From assembly GCA_019694835.1 (NCBI GenBank), contig JAIBBE010000132.1, positions 1 through 64,000 of the forward strand: a stretch of 64,000 nt of DNA, in the 5' to 3' direction. This document shows, in pieces, positions 42,835-52,970 of this stretch (within the stretch, counting starts at the first letter, position 1; each line of letters opens with the position of its first letter). The DNA comes from Fimbriimonadaceae bacterium (GTDB lineage: Bacteria; Armatimonadota; Fimbriimonadia; Fimbriimonadales; Fimbriimonadaceae). The translations under genes and the position numbers were made by a program. A model generated the notes under the pieces. The model saw nothing but the letters and a program-made list of their open reading frames with translations. It did not search any database and was not told the DNA's origin.

Positions 42835-43650
42835 TTAATCCTCCTTGTCGTCTTCCAGGCCAAATTCGCCAGCGAAGGCGCGAAGCAGTTCTTCGTCGAC
42901 CGGAATCGCGGCGCCGTCATCGAGCAGTTCGCCTTCCTCTGAGATCACGCCTTCGGTCAAGGCATCACTCAGCGGTCGGGCTTCGAGAATCACGTCGCTG
43001 ACCTTCCCGGTCACGAGACGAATCGCGCGAATGGCGTCGTCGTTGCCGGGGATGACCACGTCGGCCATATCCGGATCGCAGTTCGTATCGACGATCGCGA
43101 CGACAGGAATCCCGAGCTTGCGGGCTTCGAGTACGGCGATGTTCTCTTTGTTGAGGTCGACGACGAACATGCAGCTCGGCATACCGGGCATGTTGCGGAT
43201 GCCTTCAAGGTAGCGGTTGAGCTTATCGCGCTCTTCCTTCCGCTTGAGCTGCTCCTTCTTGGGCAGTCGCTCGAGGTAGCCGTCGGCTTCCATTCGGTCG
43301 AGGTCCTTCAGGCGGTTGACGCGGTTCTGGATGGTCTTCCAGTTGGTCAGCATGCCGCCCAGCCAGCGCTCGGCAATGAAATACTGGCCGGATCGCTGGG
43401 CAGCTTCCTTGACGGCCGCCTGGGCTTGTTTCTTGGTGCCGACGAACAGGACGTTGCCGCCGCCTTCGACGATTTCCTTGATGTAGTCGAGAGCCTCTTC
43501 AAAAAGCTTGATCGTCTGGTGAAGATCGATGATGTAGATGCCGTTGCGCGCTCCATAGATATAGCGCTTCATCTTCGGGTTCCAACGACGTGTTTGATGC
43601 CCGAAGTGGACGCCCGCTTCAAGCAGTTCTTTCATGCTCAATTGAGCCAT
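42835..43650 (-). CDS. rpsB: Ribosomal protein S2
   Basis: 271-residue uS2. Seen: [41 protein letters not shown], and [10 protein letters not shown]. Start 43650 is chosen because AGGAGG lies just before it and the N-terminus matches S2; an in-frame ATG upstream is unlikely. Promoter TATACT (43748-43753) lies upstream with about a 90-nt leader, which may carry autoregulation. Confidence 0.96.
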   Translation of the reverse strand: MAQLSMKELLEAGVHFGHQTRRWNPKMKRYIYGARNGIYIIDLHQTIKLFEEALDYIKEIVEGGGNVLFVGTKKQAQAAVKEAAQRSGQYFIAERWLGGMLTNWKTIQNRVNRLKDLDRMEADGYLERLPKKEQLKRKEERDKLNRYLEGIRNMPGMPSCMFVVDLNKENIAVLEARKLGIPVVAIVDTNCDPDMADVVIPGNDDAIRAIRLVTGKVSDVILEARPLSDALTEGVISEEGELLDDGAAIPVDEELLRAFAGEFGLEDDKED

Positions 43651-43747
43651 GGATGCCTCCTGGGTTTTCCTCCGGAACAGGCGTGACTCTCGCGACCCCA
43701 TGGGGACCCAGGCGAGCACCTGCACCGTGCGAATTTTGGGAAATATC

Positions 43748-43753
43748 AGTATA
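43748..43753 (-). promoter_or_regulatory. Candidate -10 of rpsB-tsf
   Basis: TATACT, reading leftward, about 95 nt before the rpsB ATG. Divergent TACAAT (43774-43779, rightward) may serve the neighbouring gene. Confidence 0.4.
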
Positions 43754-43850
43754 CCCCCGAACCTAACGTGAAGTACAATGAAAGAACTTTCAGCCTTCTT
43801 TGCTCCGTCACTGTAAGGATTGAGATTACTTTCTTAAGAGAGGTTGGTAA

Positions 43851-44993
43851 ATGAAACGATTTTTCCTCGCGGCTTGTGGAGCCGCAATGGTCGCGGGCGC
43901 TTCGGCACAGATTGCGAACGTTGACTTTGACTCGTATGCAGATGGTGCCCTTGCCGGTCAGGGTAGCCCTGCCTGGAATGTTCAGTCGTCGGATGCTAGC
44001 TACCACACCGTCGGCGCCAGCCCGTATGCCTTGGGCACCAAGAGCTACAACGTGGACACCGGTCCCCTCGGCGTCGGCAACTGGGCATGGCAGGACTATA
44101 GCTACACCCCCGTTGGCGGTCGCACCATCGTGGTCGCCCAGTCCGTCGGGGTCATCGAGACGGATCCGCTGGATCGTGCCTCGTCAGGAATGGGCATTGA
44201 CGCCTACCAGGGTGGCCCGTTCGCACGCATGGCCGGCATCCTCTGGTTCGTTGAGGGCGGCGGATTCACGGGCGAAGTCGACCTCGTCGGCGATGTCACG
44301 ATTGTCCACCCCACGCTGACTCCGGTGAGCAACACCCGGTATCTGGCTACGCTCTGCATGAACCTCTCGACGGCACAAGCTTGTGCCTTCTTCGATGACA
44401 CGGAGGTCGGCGTCACCACCCCGGTCAACATGACGTCCTACACGGTTGGATCGTCGTTCACCGACGCCGACAACTGGAGCGTCGCGACGGGCTACAACAT
44501 CCTTCACCACGACAATCTCACGATCGACGCCGTCGTTCCCGGCACGATCCGTGGCAGCGTCGTCCTTCAGGACTGGGTTGCCTCGCCTTCCGGTCAGGGT
44601 GTCGCCGTCGAAATTCGTGACTCCGCCGGAATGGTGGTGCTCGACACCCAATACACAACCCTCAATGCCAACGGCGTCTTTGAAGTCTCCACTGCAGTTC
44701 GCGGTGCCGTGACGATCGCCGTCAAGGGCAACAAGTGGCTGAATCGGCTCCGAACGACCGTGTCGAACCTCACCGACTTCGGTGTGTTCGGCATCAGCTA
44801 CTCGCTTATCGCCGCCGACTGCAACAACGATAACGCAGTCGATATCGCAGACTACGCGATCATCTCGGGCTCGTACAACCTCGGCCTCGGTGATGCCGGC
44901 TACGATCCGAACAGCGACGTCAACGGCGACGATGCCTGCGACATCGCAGACTACGCGATCCTCTCATCGAACTACGGTCTCTCGGGAGACTAG
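43851..44993 (+). CDS. Secreted protein with dockerin-like tail
   Basis: 380 residues. Seen: signal peptide (MKRFFLAACGAAMVAGASA), a jelly-roll-like body, an Ig/CnaB-like strand cluster (about 220-300, GTIRGSVVLQDWVAS ... FEVSTAVRGAVTIAV), then two dockerin/EF-hand-like loops DCNNDNAVDIADY and DVNGDDACDIADY near the C-terminus. Calcium-binding docking modules are implied. It shares the Ig plus dockerin layout with the gene at 56809-57333. SD GAGAGG before the ATG; perfect terminator after. Confidence 0.85.
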   Translation: MKRFFLAACGAAMVAGASAQIANVDFDSYADGALAGQGSPAWNVQSSDASYHTVGASPYALGTKSYNVDTGPLGVGNWAWQDYSYTPVGGRTIVVAQSVGVIETDPLDRASSGMGIDAYQGGPFARMAGILWFVEGGGFTGEVDLVGDVTIVHPTLTPVSNTRYLATLCMNLSTAQACAFFDDTEVGVTTPVNMTSYTVGSSFTDADNWSVATGYNILHHDNLTIDAVVPGTIRGSVVLQDWVASPSGQGVAVEIRDSAGMVVLDTQYTTLNANGVFEVSTAVRGAVTIAVKGNKWLNRLRTTVSNLTDFGVFGISYSLIAADCNNDNAVDIADYAIISGSYNLGLGDAGYDPNSDVNGDDACDIADYAILSSNYGLSGD

Positions 44994-45009
44994 TCTAAAC
45001 CGAAGAGAA

Positions 45010-45047
45010 ATGGGCGGGATCCCTTAGGATCCCGCCCATTCTTTTTG
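45010..45047 (+). terminator. Intrinsic terminator of the dockerin-like gene
   Basis: ATGGGCGGGATCC, 4-nt loop, perfect complement, then TCTTTTTGC. Confidence 0.92.
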
Positions 45048-45062
45048 CTCCGATCGACCGTC

Positions 45063-47003
45063 CTAGGCTGGGCCCGGCTCAAACCGGGGAGGCGGCAGGT
45101 GCTGGGCGGCCTTTTCGCCTTCCTTGCCATCCGACGACGGTCCTACGGCAGGATCATCCGGTCGAGCCGAAAGCGCCGGAAGTGGGTCGCCATTGAGGAC
45201 GGCGAGGAACTCTTCGCGATTCAGGGTTTCCCGATCAAGCAACGCTCTGACGAGGGCGTCGAGTTTGTCCCGGTTCTCGGTTAGCATCTTCTTCACGCGA
45301 TCTCGACAGGTCGACACGATGTTGTGGACCTCTTCGTCGATGAGCTTGGCAACGTCTTCGCTGTAGTTCCGCTCTTCGTAGTAGTCGCGACCCAAAAACG
45401 GGTTATGCGACCGCTTGCCGATGGCGAGAGTACCGAGTCGCTTGCTCATGCCGAACTGCGTGACCATGGCGCGAGCAATGCGGGTCACACGCTCGAGATC
45501 GCTGCTCGAGCCGGTCCAAACAGTTCCGTACACGACTTCTTCGGCTTCGCGTCCACCGAGCAGCGCGCAGATATCATCCAGGAGCTCCTGCTCGTTCTCA
45601 ATGAACTTGTCCTGCTCGGGCAAGGACCACGTCGAACCCAGCGACATTCCGCGCGGAAGGATGGTGACCTTATGCACAGGGTCGCAACCGTCGAGCAGTT
45701 CTCCCACGATGGCGTGACCGCTTTCGTGGTAAGCGATGACCTCGCGCTCCTTGGCGTCGATAATTCTTGACTTACGCTGCGGGCCGGCCATGACGCGGTC
45801 GAGGGCTTCTTCGATATCCAGCATCTGGACCTTCGTCTGGTTGCGCCGAGCGGCGAGCAGAGCTGCCTCGTTAAGCGCATTGGCAAGATCCGCGCCGGTG
45901 AATCCGGGCGTGCGCTTGGCGATCGTTTCCAAATTGACATCGGGATCGAGGGGCTTGCCCTTAGCGTGAATGCGAAGGATAGCTTCGCGACCCTTGGCAT
46001 CAGGCGGATCGACGACAAGCTGTCGGTCGAAACGGCCTGGGCGAAGCAACGCCGGATCGAGAACGTCTGGTCGGTTTGTCGCGGCGATCATAATGACGCC
46101 CGCGTTGGGATCGAAACCGTCCATTTCGACCAGAAGTTGGTTCAACGTCTGCTCGCGCTCATCGTGACCGCCGCCAAGACCGGCACCGCGCTGACGTCCG
46201 ACTGCGTCGATTTCATCGACGAAGATCAGGCACGGGCGGTGGGCCTTAGCCGTCTCGAACAGGTCGCGAACACGAGCCGCACCCACGCCAACAAACATCT
46301 CGACGAAGTCGGAGCCGCTGATGTGGAAGAACGGCACACCGGCTTCGCCCGCGATGGCTCGGGCGAGGTGAGTCTTGCCGACGCCGGGAGGTCCGGTGAG
46401 CAGGATGCCCTTCGGGATCTTCGCCCCGAGCGCGACATATTTCTTGGTGTTCTTGAGGAAGTCGACGATCTCGAAAAGCTCTTGCTTGGCTTCTTCGATG
46501 CCAGCCACATCCTCAAAAGTGATCTTTTGCCCCGTTTCACCGACGCGCTTGGCCCGGGATCGGCCAAAATTCAGCGCCTGGTTGCCCCCCGCCTGAGCCG
46601 GACGGATGAAGAAGAACCAGATCAGGAAGAAGAGCAGGACCGGGACCGCGAACATCGAAAGGAACGCGATGAGGCCGGAACTGAACGGGGGTTTTTCGAG
46701 ATTGTAAGGAACCCCATTGTCGTCCATCAGCTTCTTCAGATCGGCACCCGCCGGGTCGGTCGGAGGCGGCACCGTCGCCACGAACTGCTGCCCGCCCTCG
46801 AGCGTGCCCGTCATCTCGGTCTGCTGCCAATTGGCTTTTTCGATCTGCTTTTGTTTGATCCTCTGGGTCAAATCGCCGGTTTTGAGTTGGGTGATTTTTG
46901 ACCCACCCAGACCGAGCGCGTTGGGGTTCAGCGCGTTCATGAGCAGAACGGCGGTGATGGCGACGAAAACCGTGAGGATGAGCGTGCGTGCTGTCTTGTT
47001 CAA
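45063..47003 (-). CDS. ftsH: ATP-dependent zinc metalloprotease FtsH
   Basis: 646 residues, inner-membrane AAA+ protease. Seen: two N-terminal membrane helices (about 7-24 and 110-135), Walker A GPPGVGKT, Walker [12 protein letters not shown], second region of homology [19 protein letters not shown], and the zinc motif HESGH. Start is TTG at 47003 with GGAG at good spacing. It is a single gene after a lipoprotein gene; the stop is close to a shared terminator. Confidence 0.96.
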   Translation of the reverse strand: MNKTARTLILTVFVAITAVLLMNALNPNALGLGGSKITQLKTGDLTQRIKQKQIEKANWQQTEMTGTLEGGQQFVATVPPPTDPAGADLKKLMDDNGVPYNLEKPPFSSGLIAFLSMFAVPVLLFFLIWFFFIRPAQAGGNQALNFGRSRAKRVGETGQKITFEDVAGIEEAKQELFEIVDFLKNTKKYVALGAKIPKGILLTGPPGVGKTHLARAIAGEAGVPFFHISGSDFVEMFVGVGAARVRDLFETAKAHRPCLIFVDEIDAVGRQRGAGLGGGHDEREQTLNQLLVEMDGFDPNAGVIMIAATNRPDVLDPALLRPGRFDRQLVVDPPDAKGREAILRIHAKGKPLDPDVNLETIAKRTPGFTGADLANALNEAALLAARRNQTKVQMLDIEEALDRVMAGPQRKSRIIDAKEREVIAYHESGHAIVGELLDGCDPVHKVTILPRGMSLGSTWSLPEQDKFIENEQELLDDICALLGGREAEEVVYGTVWTGSSSDLERVTRIARAMVTQFGMSKRLGTLAIGKRSHNPFLGRDYYEERNYSEDVAKLIDEEVHNIVSTCRDRVKKMLTENRDKLDALVRALLDRETLNREEFLAVLNGDPLPALSARPDDPAVGPSSDGKEGEKAAQHLPPPRFEPGPA

Positions 47004-47115
47004 ACTGACTCCGTGGGGAAACTGATAGGTATGGCTACGTTCAGCCGAGCCCGCGCGTTTCCTTCCAGTGTGATACCCGAAGGGCGCTGAACCTAGGAAG
47101 ATTGTCGGTTGCCGG

Positions 47116-47529
47116 CTATTGCTTCTGGAACGTCTCCGTAATCACTACCGAGCCCGGGCGATGCCCAGGAGCCGGAGAGAGGGTCTTGCCGTCGAGGCTG
47201 AGCTCGAGATCCCAGTTCTGCATCGACTTCTCGACGTCGAACGACGCTTTCCCCATTTCCTGAATCTCCTTCGTCGACTTCATCAGTGCCTCGTCCTGGG
47301 TCATGCCGTTGACCTTGCTGGGGCTGAGGGTGAGCAACTGGCCCTTGAGCAGCCACCGCCCTTCGACGACGTCGGGGTTGAGTTCAAGCCGGTAAGTCCG
47401 GTCCTCATTGAGGATCAGCTTCGTGGGTGTTGCCGCCGACGAGGCCCAAGTGCCCGCAACGCTCGGATCTTCCTTGGTCGGCCCGCATCCGCAGAGGACG
47501 AGCAGCAGAAGCATCGGCAGGGCTTTCAT
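47116..47529 (-). CDS. Small lipoprotein
   Basis: 137 residues. Seen: signal with lipobox (MKALPMLLLLVLCGCG, Cys about 15), then a beta-rich body with VAGTWASSAATPTKLILNED and DLELSLDGKTLSPAPG, a lipocalin-like/DUF-type 'GTW ... GKTL' pattern. CATAAT lies 5 nt before the ATG and there is no SD. A similar lipoprotein with the same style is at 50615-51181. Confidence 0.72.
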   Translation of the reverse strand: MKALPMLLLLVLCGCGPTKEDPSVAGTWASSAATPTKLILNEDRTYRLELNPDVVEGRWLLKGQLLTLSPSKVNGMTQDEALMKSTKEIQEMGKASFDVEKSMQNWDLELSLDGKTLSPAPGHRPGSVVITETFQKQ

Positions 47530-47551
47530 GGCCGATTATGGTGCGAATCGA

Positions 47552-47694
47552 AAGTACTTTCGCCGTCCGGCGATTATCGGGTCGCACGAGAGTGTACTTT
47601 CGCCGTCCCGGCGATTCCCTTCCCTGTAGATATCGCGGCCTTTCACCGGCTACCGGCTGACCTCAGACCTTCGCCGGGACGGCGAAAGTACTTT
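47552..47694. repeat. Family C palindromic elements
   Basis: TTTCGCCGTCCCGGCGA at about 47552 (variant) and 47594, and its complement at 47672-47694. The last copy encodes the last nine codons of the glycosyltransferase gene and provides its stop. Confidence 0.85.
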
Positions 47695-48844
47695 GGGCTC
47701 CAAGCACTTGGCGGTACACATCCAACACTTGGGCGGCCATGTCGGCGCTGCTGTACCCCCGCACCGAGCGGGAGGCTTCGGCGGAGAAGCGGGCGTGTAG
47801 GCCGTCGTCGGACATAAACCGAAGGATCGCGGCGGACATGGACTCGGGGTCGTTCTTGACCAGCAGGCCATTCTCGCCATGTCGAATCGCGGCACCCGCA
47901 CCACCGCCGATCACGACCACGGCGGGCAGACCATACGTCATGGCCTCGCTCACCACCAGTCCCTGCGTCTCCGTCATCGACGCGAAAACGAACAGGTCCG
48001 CTACAGCATAGTAGGCGTCAACCTCCTCGCGCGGCACAAAACCGACGAACCGCACTCGGTCGCCAATGCCGAGTTCGCGCGCCATCTCGACACACTGGGC
48101 GCGGGCCGGGCCGTCGCCGACCAGCCAGAGGACCAGCGACGGGTCCTGAGCGAATGCCAGAGCCACGGCTTGGAACAACGTCGTCATGTTCTTTTCCTTC
48201 GCGATGCGGCCCACGTAGAGCAGAACACGTCGGTCGGGCGATATGCCAAGGCGGGCGCGGATTTCCGACCGGTCATAGGGCTGACTCCGGCTGACCCCGG
48301 TGGGCACGACGGTGATCGGACGCTTCACCGAATGCCGCCGCAGCCACTTCATCGACGCCTGGCTCGGCGTGATCACGTGGTCGACGCTGTTGTAATAGAA
48401 GTTCGTGTGCTTGGCGATCTTGTAGCGGACGTAGCGCTTCGGAAAGAACGGGATGTAGTGCGCGTATTTGTCATACAGCGTGTGATAGGTCGACACGATC
48501 GGAATCTCGTGCGATTGAGCCCAGCGTAAGCCCACAAACCCGATCGTGAACGGGGTGTGGGTGTGAATCAAGTCGAACTCGTGCCGCCGGAACTGGTGGA
48601 GCATCGGATAGAACGGCGGAATCGCTAGCGGATAGGCCTTCGTCCACGGCGTGCCGATCGCGAAGAAGCGGTAGGTGTTCGGGTCAGGGTCGCGGTAGCG
48701 AAAGTGGGCCGCCGTAAAAAGGTGGACGCTGTGGTCCTGCTCGCGAAGCTCTCGGATGAGCGCGTCGATGCTCACGCTGACCCCATTCAGGATCGGCAAG
48801 GCGCTGTCCGTGAAAATCGCGATACGCAGGCGCTTCGACGACAT
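47663..48844 (-). CDS. GT4-family glycosyltransferase
   Basis: 393 residues. Seen: N-terminal ALPILNGVSVSIDALIRELR (nucleotide-sugar acceptor side), HTHTPFTIGFVGLRWA, then GT-B C-domain motif RVLLYVGRIAKEKNMTTL and the donor-binding E(x)7E motif ETQGLVVSEAM. The chemistry (mannosyl or glucosyl transfer to lipid or glycan) is not determined. The final residues STFAVPAKV come from a family C palindrome. TAGCCT lies 8 nt before the ATG. RqcH lies just upstream. Confidence 0.88.
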   Translation of the reverse strand: MSSKRLRIAIFTDSALPILNGVSVSIDALIRELREQDHSVHLFTAAHFRYRDPDPNTYRFFAIGTPWTKAYPLAIPPFYPMLHQFRRHEFDLIHTHTPFTIGFVGLRWAQSHEIPIVSTYHTLYDKYAHYIPFFPKRYVRYKIAKHTNFYYNSVDHVITPSQASMKWLRRHSVKRPITVVPTGVSRSQPYDRSEIRARLGISPDRRVLLYVGRIAKEKNMTTLFQAVALAFAQDPSLVLWLVGDGPARAQCVEMARELGIGDRVRFVGFVPREEVDAYYAVADLFVFASMTETQGLVVSEAMTYGLPAVVVIGGGAGAAIRHGENGLLVKNDPESMSAAILRFMSDDGLHARFSAEASRSVRGYSSADMAAQVLDVYRQVLGAQSTFAVPAKV

Positions 48845-48861
48845 CAGCCCGGAGGCTACCC

Positions 48862-50448
48862 CTAATCGTTCTCGACATGGAGGGTCTTTTCGTGGGTATA
48901 GGTGACGGTCCCGTGGGGCGCACCTTTCGGCCTGCGAACGTACTTCTTGAGGCAGTAGTCAACCGGGACATACCCGCTGTGTTTGCTCGGCGAATTGCGT
49001 ACCGCGATCTTGGCGGCGAAGAGCAGCGCGTCGCGCGAGACCTTCTCCGGCTGGTTCTGAGTAAACAGAATGACGTGCGCGCTGACCCCGCCGCGAACGT
49101 GCAGCCACCAATCGTTGGGCTTGCCCAGGCGCAGGGTCAGGTAGTCATTCGACTCCGCATTTTCCCCATAGAGCACCTTCCAGCCGCCGGGAGCCACCAA
49201 TTCGCGGATCGCGTGGCCCTGGTACGGACGTTCGCTCTTGACGGTGGTTGGCAGCGGCTGGTGATGGAGCCATCGTCGCTTTTCAGCTTCGTTGGCAATG
49301 TCCTCGAGGTCGCTCAGCCGCTCCGCGTCCTCGACTTTCTTGATGGCTGTCTGGAGGGCGGCAAGGTCTTGCCCCAGCCGCACCCTCTGCTCCGCCACCA
49401 TCGCCGCTCCGCCCTTGGCTCGCTTGGCCTTGTCGAAGAGCTTATTGGCGTTTTCGGCGGCCGTGAGTTCGGGATCGAGGCGGACGGTAAGGGGATTTCC
49501 CACGAAGTCCCATACTTGCGCTTCGCTCGCGCCCTCGGGAATCGAGGAAGCGTAAGCGAGGATGATCTGGCCCCGTTCCTGAAGCTGCCCGGCTCGATTC
49601 GCCGCATCAGCCGCCTCCTCCAGACTGGCCAGGGCAACTTCGCGAGCCAGAGCAACGCGACGAAGCTGGGTGAGAAGGCCTTGCCTGCGTTGGTCGATGG
49701 ACCGCCGCTGCGTCGCTTCCTCGAAATGCTGCTCAAGCGCCTGCGAGATCGACTCTCGAGGCACCTCAGCCACACCCAGGGCGGCGAGAGACAGCGGATA
49801 GGCACCCACCCCCGCGCAGTACACGGGCTGGAACGCCCTTTCTCGCCAGCGGGCCTGCACGTCTTCCAAGCTCGTCGCCGCGATGAGGCGCTGAACCAGC
49901 GGAGATGCGCCCTCGAAGTCGCGCAGATCATCGCCTGGCTTGGCGTCAAGGAGCGGAGGCCGCGGCTCGAAGGGCGGCGGCAGGTACGGCTGATTGGGGA
50001 GAATCGGTCGACGGGTCTTGCCTGCCCCCATCCATTTCGCCGCTGCCACGACCTTCCCATCTTCACCGACGAGAATGAGGTTCGAGTGCTTCCCCATCAG
50101 CTCTGCGATAAACGCATAGCGCCCCTCCGCTCCCTCGAAGACGAGATCGAGGACGCGGTCGAGGCCCCACTGCTTTGCCGAAACCAGCCTCGCACCGTCG
50201 ATCCGACGCCGGACTTCCAGCCCAAAAGCGGGCGGCTCGGCCATCTTGCCGGGACGCCGGTTCACGAGGTGTGCCCGAGCGTACTCGGCGTCTGCACTCA
50301 GAAGCAGGCCGACTTCTTTGCCCGCATACAGCCCAATAACGAGAGTGAGGGAGTCAGGCTGGCGCACCCCCTGCACCCTCGCCCCGATCCACTGCTGGAG
50401 CTCGGTAACGACGGCGGTCAGGCACAGGCTGTCAAACGGAATGCGCAT
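48862..50448 (-). CDS. rqcH: RqcH/NFACT ribosome quality-control factor
   Basis: 528 residues. Seen: NFACT-N domain from MRIPFDSLCLTAVVTEL, ERAFQPVYCAGVGAYP, a long coiled-coil middle (about 265-390), and the C-terminal NFACT-R with WKVLYGENAESNDYLTLRLG, WWLHVRGGVSAHVIL and KHSGYVPVDYCLKKYVRRPKG, the typical RqcH end. It senses stalled 50S ribosomes and adds Ala tails. Start 50448 was picked because TACAGT lies 9 nt before the ATG. The stop is 17 bp from the glycosyltransferase start. Confidence 0.9.
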   Translation of the reverse strand: MRIPFDSLCLTAVVTELQQWIGARVQGVRQPDSLTLVIGLYAGKEVGLLLSADAEYARAHLVNRRPGKMAEPPAFGLEVRRRIDGARLVSAKQWGLDRVLDLVFEGAEGRYAFIAELMGKHSNLILVGEDGKVVAAAKWMGAGKTRRPILPNQPYLPPPFEPRPPLLDAKPGDDLRDFEGASPLVQRLIAATSLEDVQARWRERAFQPVYCAGVGAYPLSLAALGVAEVPRESISQALEQHFEEATQRRSIDQRRQGLLTQLRRVALAREVALASLEEAADAANRAGQLQERGQIILAYASSIPEGASEAQVWDFVGNPLTVRLDPELTAAENANKLFDKAKRAKGGAAMVAEQRVRLGQDLAALQTAIKKVEDAERLSDLEDIANEAEKRRWLHHQPLPTTVKSERPYQGHAIRELVAPGGWKVLYGENAESNDYLTLRLGKPNDWWLHVRGGVSAHVILFTQNQPEKVSRDALLFAAKIAVRNSPSKHSGYVPVDYCLKKYVRRPKGAPHGTVTYTHEKTLHVEND

Positions 50449-50473
50449 CGGCACCACACTGTACCGAACCATC

Positions 50474-50606
50474 GTACTTTCGCCGTCCCGGCGATTCCCT
50501 ACCTGCTCTCTTTATGTGCTTTCGCCGTCCCGGCGATTCTGCTGAGGACCTAGGCCGAACTGGCGATAGATGAGAGTAAGGGAATCGCCGGGACGGCGAA
50601 AGTACA
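50474..50606. repeat. Family C palindromic elements
   Basis: Two direct copies of TTTCGCCGTCCCGGCGA (50478 and 50519 approx.) and one inverted copy (50585-50606) form a tandem-plus-inverted group in the gap between rqcH and the lipoprotein gene. Confidence 0.85.
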
Positions 50607-50614
50607 TTACTACG

Positions 50615-51181
50615 TTACTTCCTTACATACACGAGCCCGCCGCTGTCCTTGATCGTCAGCTGATCGGGCTGGAGCGTGAAGGTCTGGGGCTCGGGGATGC
50701 GGGACTTGATCTTCTTCCCTTCCATCGTCGACTCCGCCGCAGTCGCTGTCAAGATGATCTTGGTGCCTTCTTGCTTGGCATCGCCGGTAATCACAGTTTC
50801 TACCGGATCAACCGAAGTCTTGAGTTCAAACTTGCCGCCCTCGATCTTCAGTGAGGTCTCTTGGGCCTTCTTTCCGCGGGCCACGAGTTGAGCATTGATG
50901 ACGCGCTGGCGCTCGCTGGGCTCGAGCACCCATTCACCCTTCATATCCGGGCTGGGGGGCGCTTCGCTCTTGTGCTTCTCAACGGGAGGCACTTCTAGCT
51001 TGCCAGGGGTCGTCTTGGCCATCGGATCAGTCGGAGACTTGGCCGACATGTTCTTGGGGTCGGCCCCTGTCTTCGCCTCATCGGCCTTTCCGCAGCCGAC
51101 CAGCAGCACGCCCCCCGCCACCATAGCGATCACCCCCGCCCAAAAGGTGAAAGAAGTTCTTTTCCTCATATTCAGATTCAT
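50615..51181 (-). CDS. Lipoprotein with lipocalin-like pattern
   Basis: 188 residues. Seen: lipobox (AGGVLLVGCGK, Cys about 30), a Lys/Pro/Thr-rich linker, then a globular part (about 80-188) with KGEWVLEPSERQRV and LKIEGGKFELKTS ... FTLQPDQLTIKDSGGLVY. CATAAT lies 7 nt before the ATG. It is divergent from the stalk protein gene. Function unknown. Confidence 0.72.
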   Translation of the reverse strand: MNLNMRKRTSFTFWAGVIAMVAGGVLLVGCGKADEAKTGADPKNMSAKSPTDPMAKTTPGKLEVPPVEKHKSEAPPSPDMKGEWVLEPSERQRVINAQLVARGKKAQETSLKIEGGKFELKTSVDPVETVITGDAKQEGTKIILTATAAESTMEGKKIKSRIPEPQTFTLQPDQLTIKDSGGLVYVRK

Positions 51182-51241
51182 ACCGGAGATTATGAACGTT
51201 CACCGCCCCCGTAAGATTCCCGTCGAAACTGGTCGAAGTGC

Positions 51242-51270
51242 TTGACATCCGGCGTGTGAAGTGCGACAAT
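51242..51270 (+). promoter_or_regulatory. Sigma-70-type promoter of the stalk protein gene
   Basis: TTGACA (51242-51247), 17-bp spacer, GACAAT (51265-51270). Transcription would start near 51277 and give a 45-nt leader with SD AGGAGGG before ATG 51324. The best full promoter in the window. Confidence 0.85.
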
Positions 51271-51323
51271 AGAGGTTAATGGGCGGCATGTGCGTGGCCG
51301 CCCGAGACCAGGAGGGTTTCGTC

Positions 51324-52844
51324 ATGGTTCGGAGTATCAGAGCAATGGCTGTCGCGGCGGGAGTCGCCGTACTTGCAAGCGCTTCTCAAGCGTTCATTCA
51401 GGACGCGTCGATTTTGATCGATAAGGCGCTCAACAGCCCCGTCCTCACCGTCAAATACAAGGGCGCCAGCGTCTCGCTCGTCGAGTTGAAGATCAACGGA
51501 GTCAGCTTCAATTCGCGCGCCGTGAGCCCGCGAGATTCCAACGGGGAAACCAATTTCACCCTCGACACGGCCGCCCTCATCGACGGCGAGAACCTCGTTG
51601 AGGTCTGCCTGTACGATTCGACCGGCAAACTCGTCGGCACCCAGAAGACCCGCATCACTGCTGACCGACGCGTCGAGTCGCCGGTGCTGCTCGACGGTCT
51701 GAAGTCGGGCGCTACCGTCACCGGCCCAGTCGAGATCAAGGTTGGCCTGAAGCGCGAATTCAAGAACATGTACGTGAGCTTCTTCGTCAACGACGAGTTC
51801 AAGACACTCAAGAATTTCCCGCCCTACAGCTACTTCTGGGACACGACCCGCCTCGAAAATGGCTGGTACGACCTCGAAGCTTGGGTGGTCGACGAGAACA
51901 ACTCGACCTTCAAGACCCCGAAGACCCGAGTCTTCGTGAACAATCCGGGCGGACGCACCGACCGACGAAACCTCGACGGTCAGCAGAAGACCGACACGCC
52001 AGTCGACACGCGCAACCTGGATGGCGATCCGTCTGCTGCCAACCTCAAGCCCCAAAACAACGGCGGCGCGATTGGAGTGATGCTGGACCCGATCTGGGCC
52101 AAGGTCAGCCAGATGATCGGTACTAAGCCGGCTGGCATCGCCGCTGGTATCCCGACCGGCCCCAAGAGCCTTACCCCAACCGGAACACGAATGGCGACGG
52201 ACACCAAGCCGGTCTTGACGACCCCGAAGGCCACGCCGGTGGCCACCGCAGTGACCACGCCGGTGAAGCCTGCCGTGGTCGCTACGCCGAAGTCGAATCC
52301 AGTTGGCACGAAGCCGATCTCGGCCCCGGTCGAGACGGTCGCGATGGCCACTCCGAAGGTCACTCCGGCCGTTGCTCCCAAGGTCAATCCGGTTCCGCCG
52401 GTCAACACCGTCAAGGCCGCGACCAACGTCGCTCTGACTTCGGTTGGCTACGGCACGCGACTACCGAACATCGGAACCTTCAGCATCCTGCTCAATAATA
52501 AAATGGTTGACTTCGACGCCGTTCTGCCGCGAGTCGTTGCCGGCGTCCCGTTGACTCCCTTCCGCTATCTCTTCGAGCAGGCGGGCGGTACCGTTCAGTG
52601 GACCGACGCCGCCAAATCGGTAACCGCGAAGGGCCAAGGTCGAAAGATCGCCTTCAAGATCGGCGACAAGACGGCGATGGTCAACGAGGTTCCGTACTCG
52701 CTGGAACTCGCCCCGTTCATCGATCGTGGCCGCAGCGTCGTTCCGGTCAGCTTCCTCAAGGACACACTCGACGTTCGAGTCGACTACGATCCGAAGACGG
52801 GCCACGTGCTCATCACTTCGGTCGAGAAGACCGCGAAGAAGTAA
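51324..52844 (+). CDS. Exported protein with copper-amine-oxidase N-like stalk domain
   Basis: 506 residues. Seen: signal peptide (AMAVAAGVAVLASASQAF), an Ig-like first domain (about 30-200, DGLKSGATVTGPVEIKVG), a long Pro/Thr/Val/Lys-rich linker (about 270-380), and a C-terminal copper-amine-oxidase-N-type domain (about 400-505, FDAVLPRVVAGVPLTPFRYLFE ... GRSVVPVSFLKDTL). This domain is a cell-surface or peptidoglycan-associated module in many bacteria. Start 51324 follows AGGAGGG. A good promoter and terminator bracket it. Confidence 0.83.
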   Translation: MVRSIRAMAVAAGVAVLASASQAFIQDASILIDKALNSPVLTVKYKGASVSLVELKINGVSFNSRAVSPRDSNGETNFTLDTAALIDGENLVEVCLYDSTGKLVGTQKTRITADRRVESPVLLDGLKSGATVTGPVEIKVGLKREFKNMYVSFFVNDEFKTLKNFPPYSYFWDTTRLENGWYDLEAWVVDENNSTFKTPKTRVFVNNPGGRTDRRNLDGQQKTDTPVDTRNLDGDPSAANLKPQNNGGAIGVMLDPIWAKVSQMIGTKPAGIAAGIPTGPKSLTPTGTRMATDTKPVLTTPKATPVATAVTTPVKPAVVATPKSNPVGTKPISAPVETVAMATPKVTPAVAPKVNPVPPVNTVKAATNVALTSVGYGTRLPNIGTFSILLNNKMVDFDAVLPRVVAGVPLTPFRYLFEQAGGTVQWTDAAKSVTAKGQGRKIAFKIGDKTAMVNEVPYSLELAPFIDRGRSVVPVSFLKDTLDVRVDYDPKTGHVLITSVEKTAKK

Positions 52845-52863
52845 GTCCCAGAAACCCTCCTAA

Positions 52864-52900
52864 GGAGAGCCGATCCCGCTGGGATCCGCTCTCCTTTTTT
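52864..52900 (+). terminator. Intrinsic terminator of the stalk protein gene
   Basis: GGAGAGC and CGATCCC arms pair with GGGATC and GCTCTCC, followed by TTTTTT. Confidence 0.9.
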
Positions 52901-52970
52901 GATATGACCTATAGGGCTAATATGACCAATATCTGGACTTAATGGGCCAAGCTCAGATAAGCTAGAGTCG

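Noticed and set aside
47663..47690. Frameshifted end of the glycosyltransferase
   Set aside because: The frame continues cleanly into the repeat and terminates; a natural extension by the element explains it.
52904..52935. ATATGACC direct repeat as a second copy of the nnrS operator
   Set aside because: Only half-sites in direct orientation; no palindrome and no related gene.
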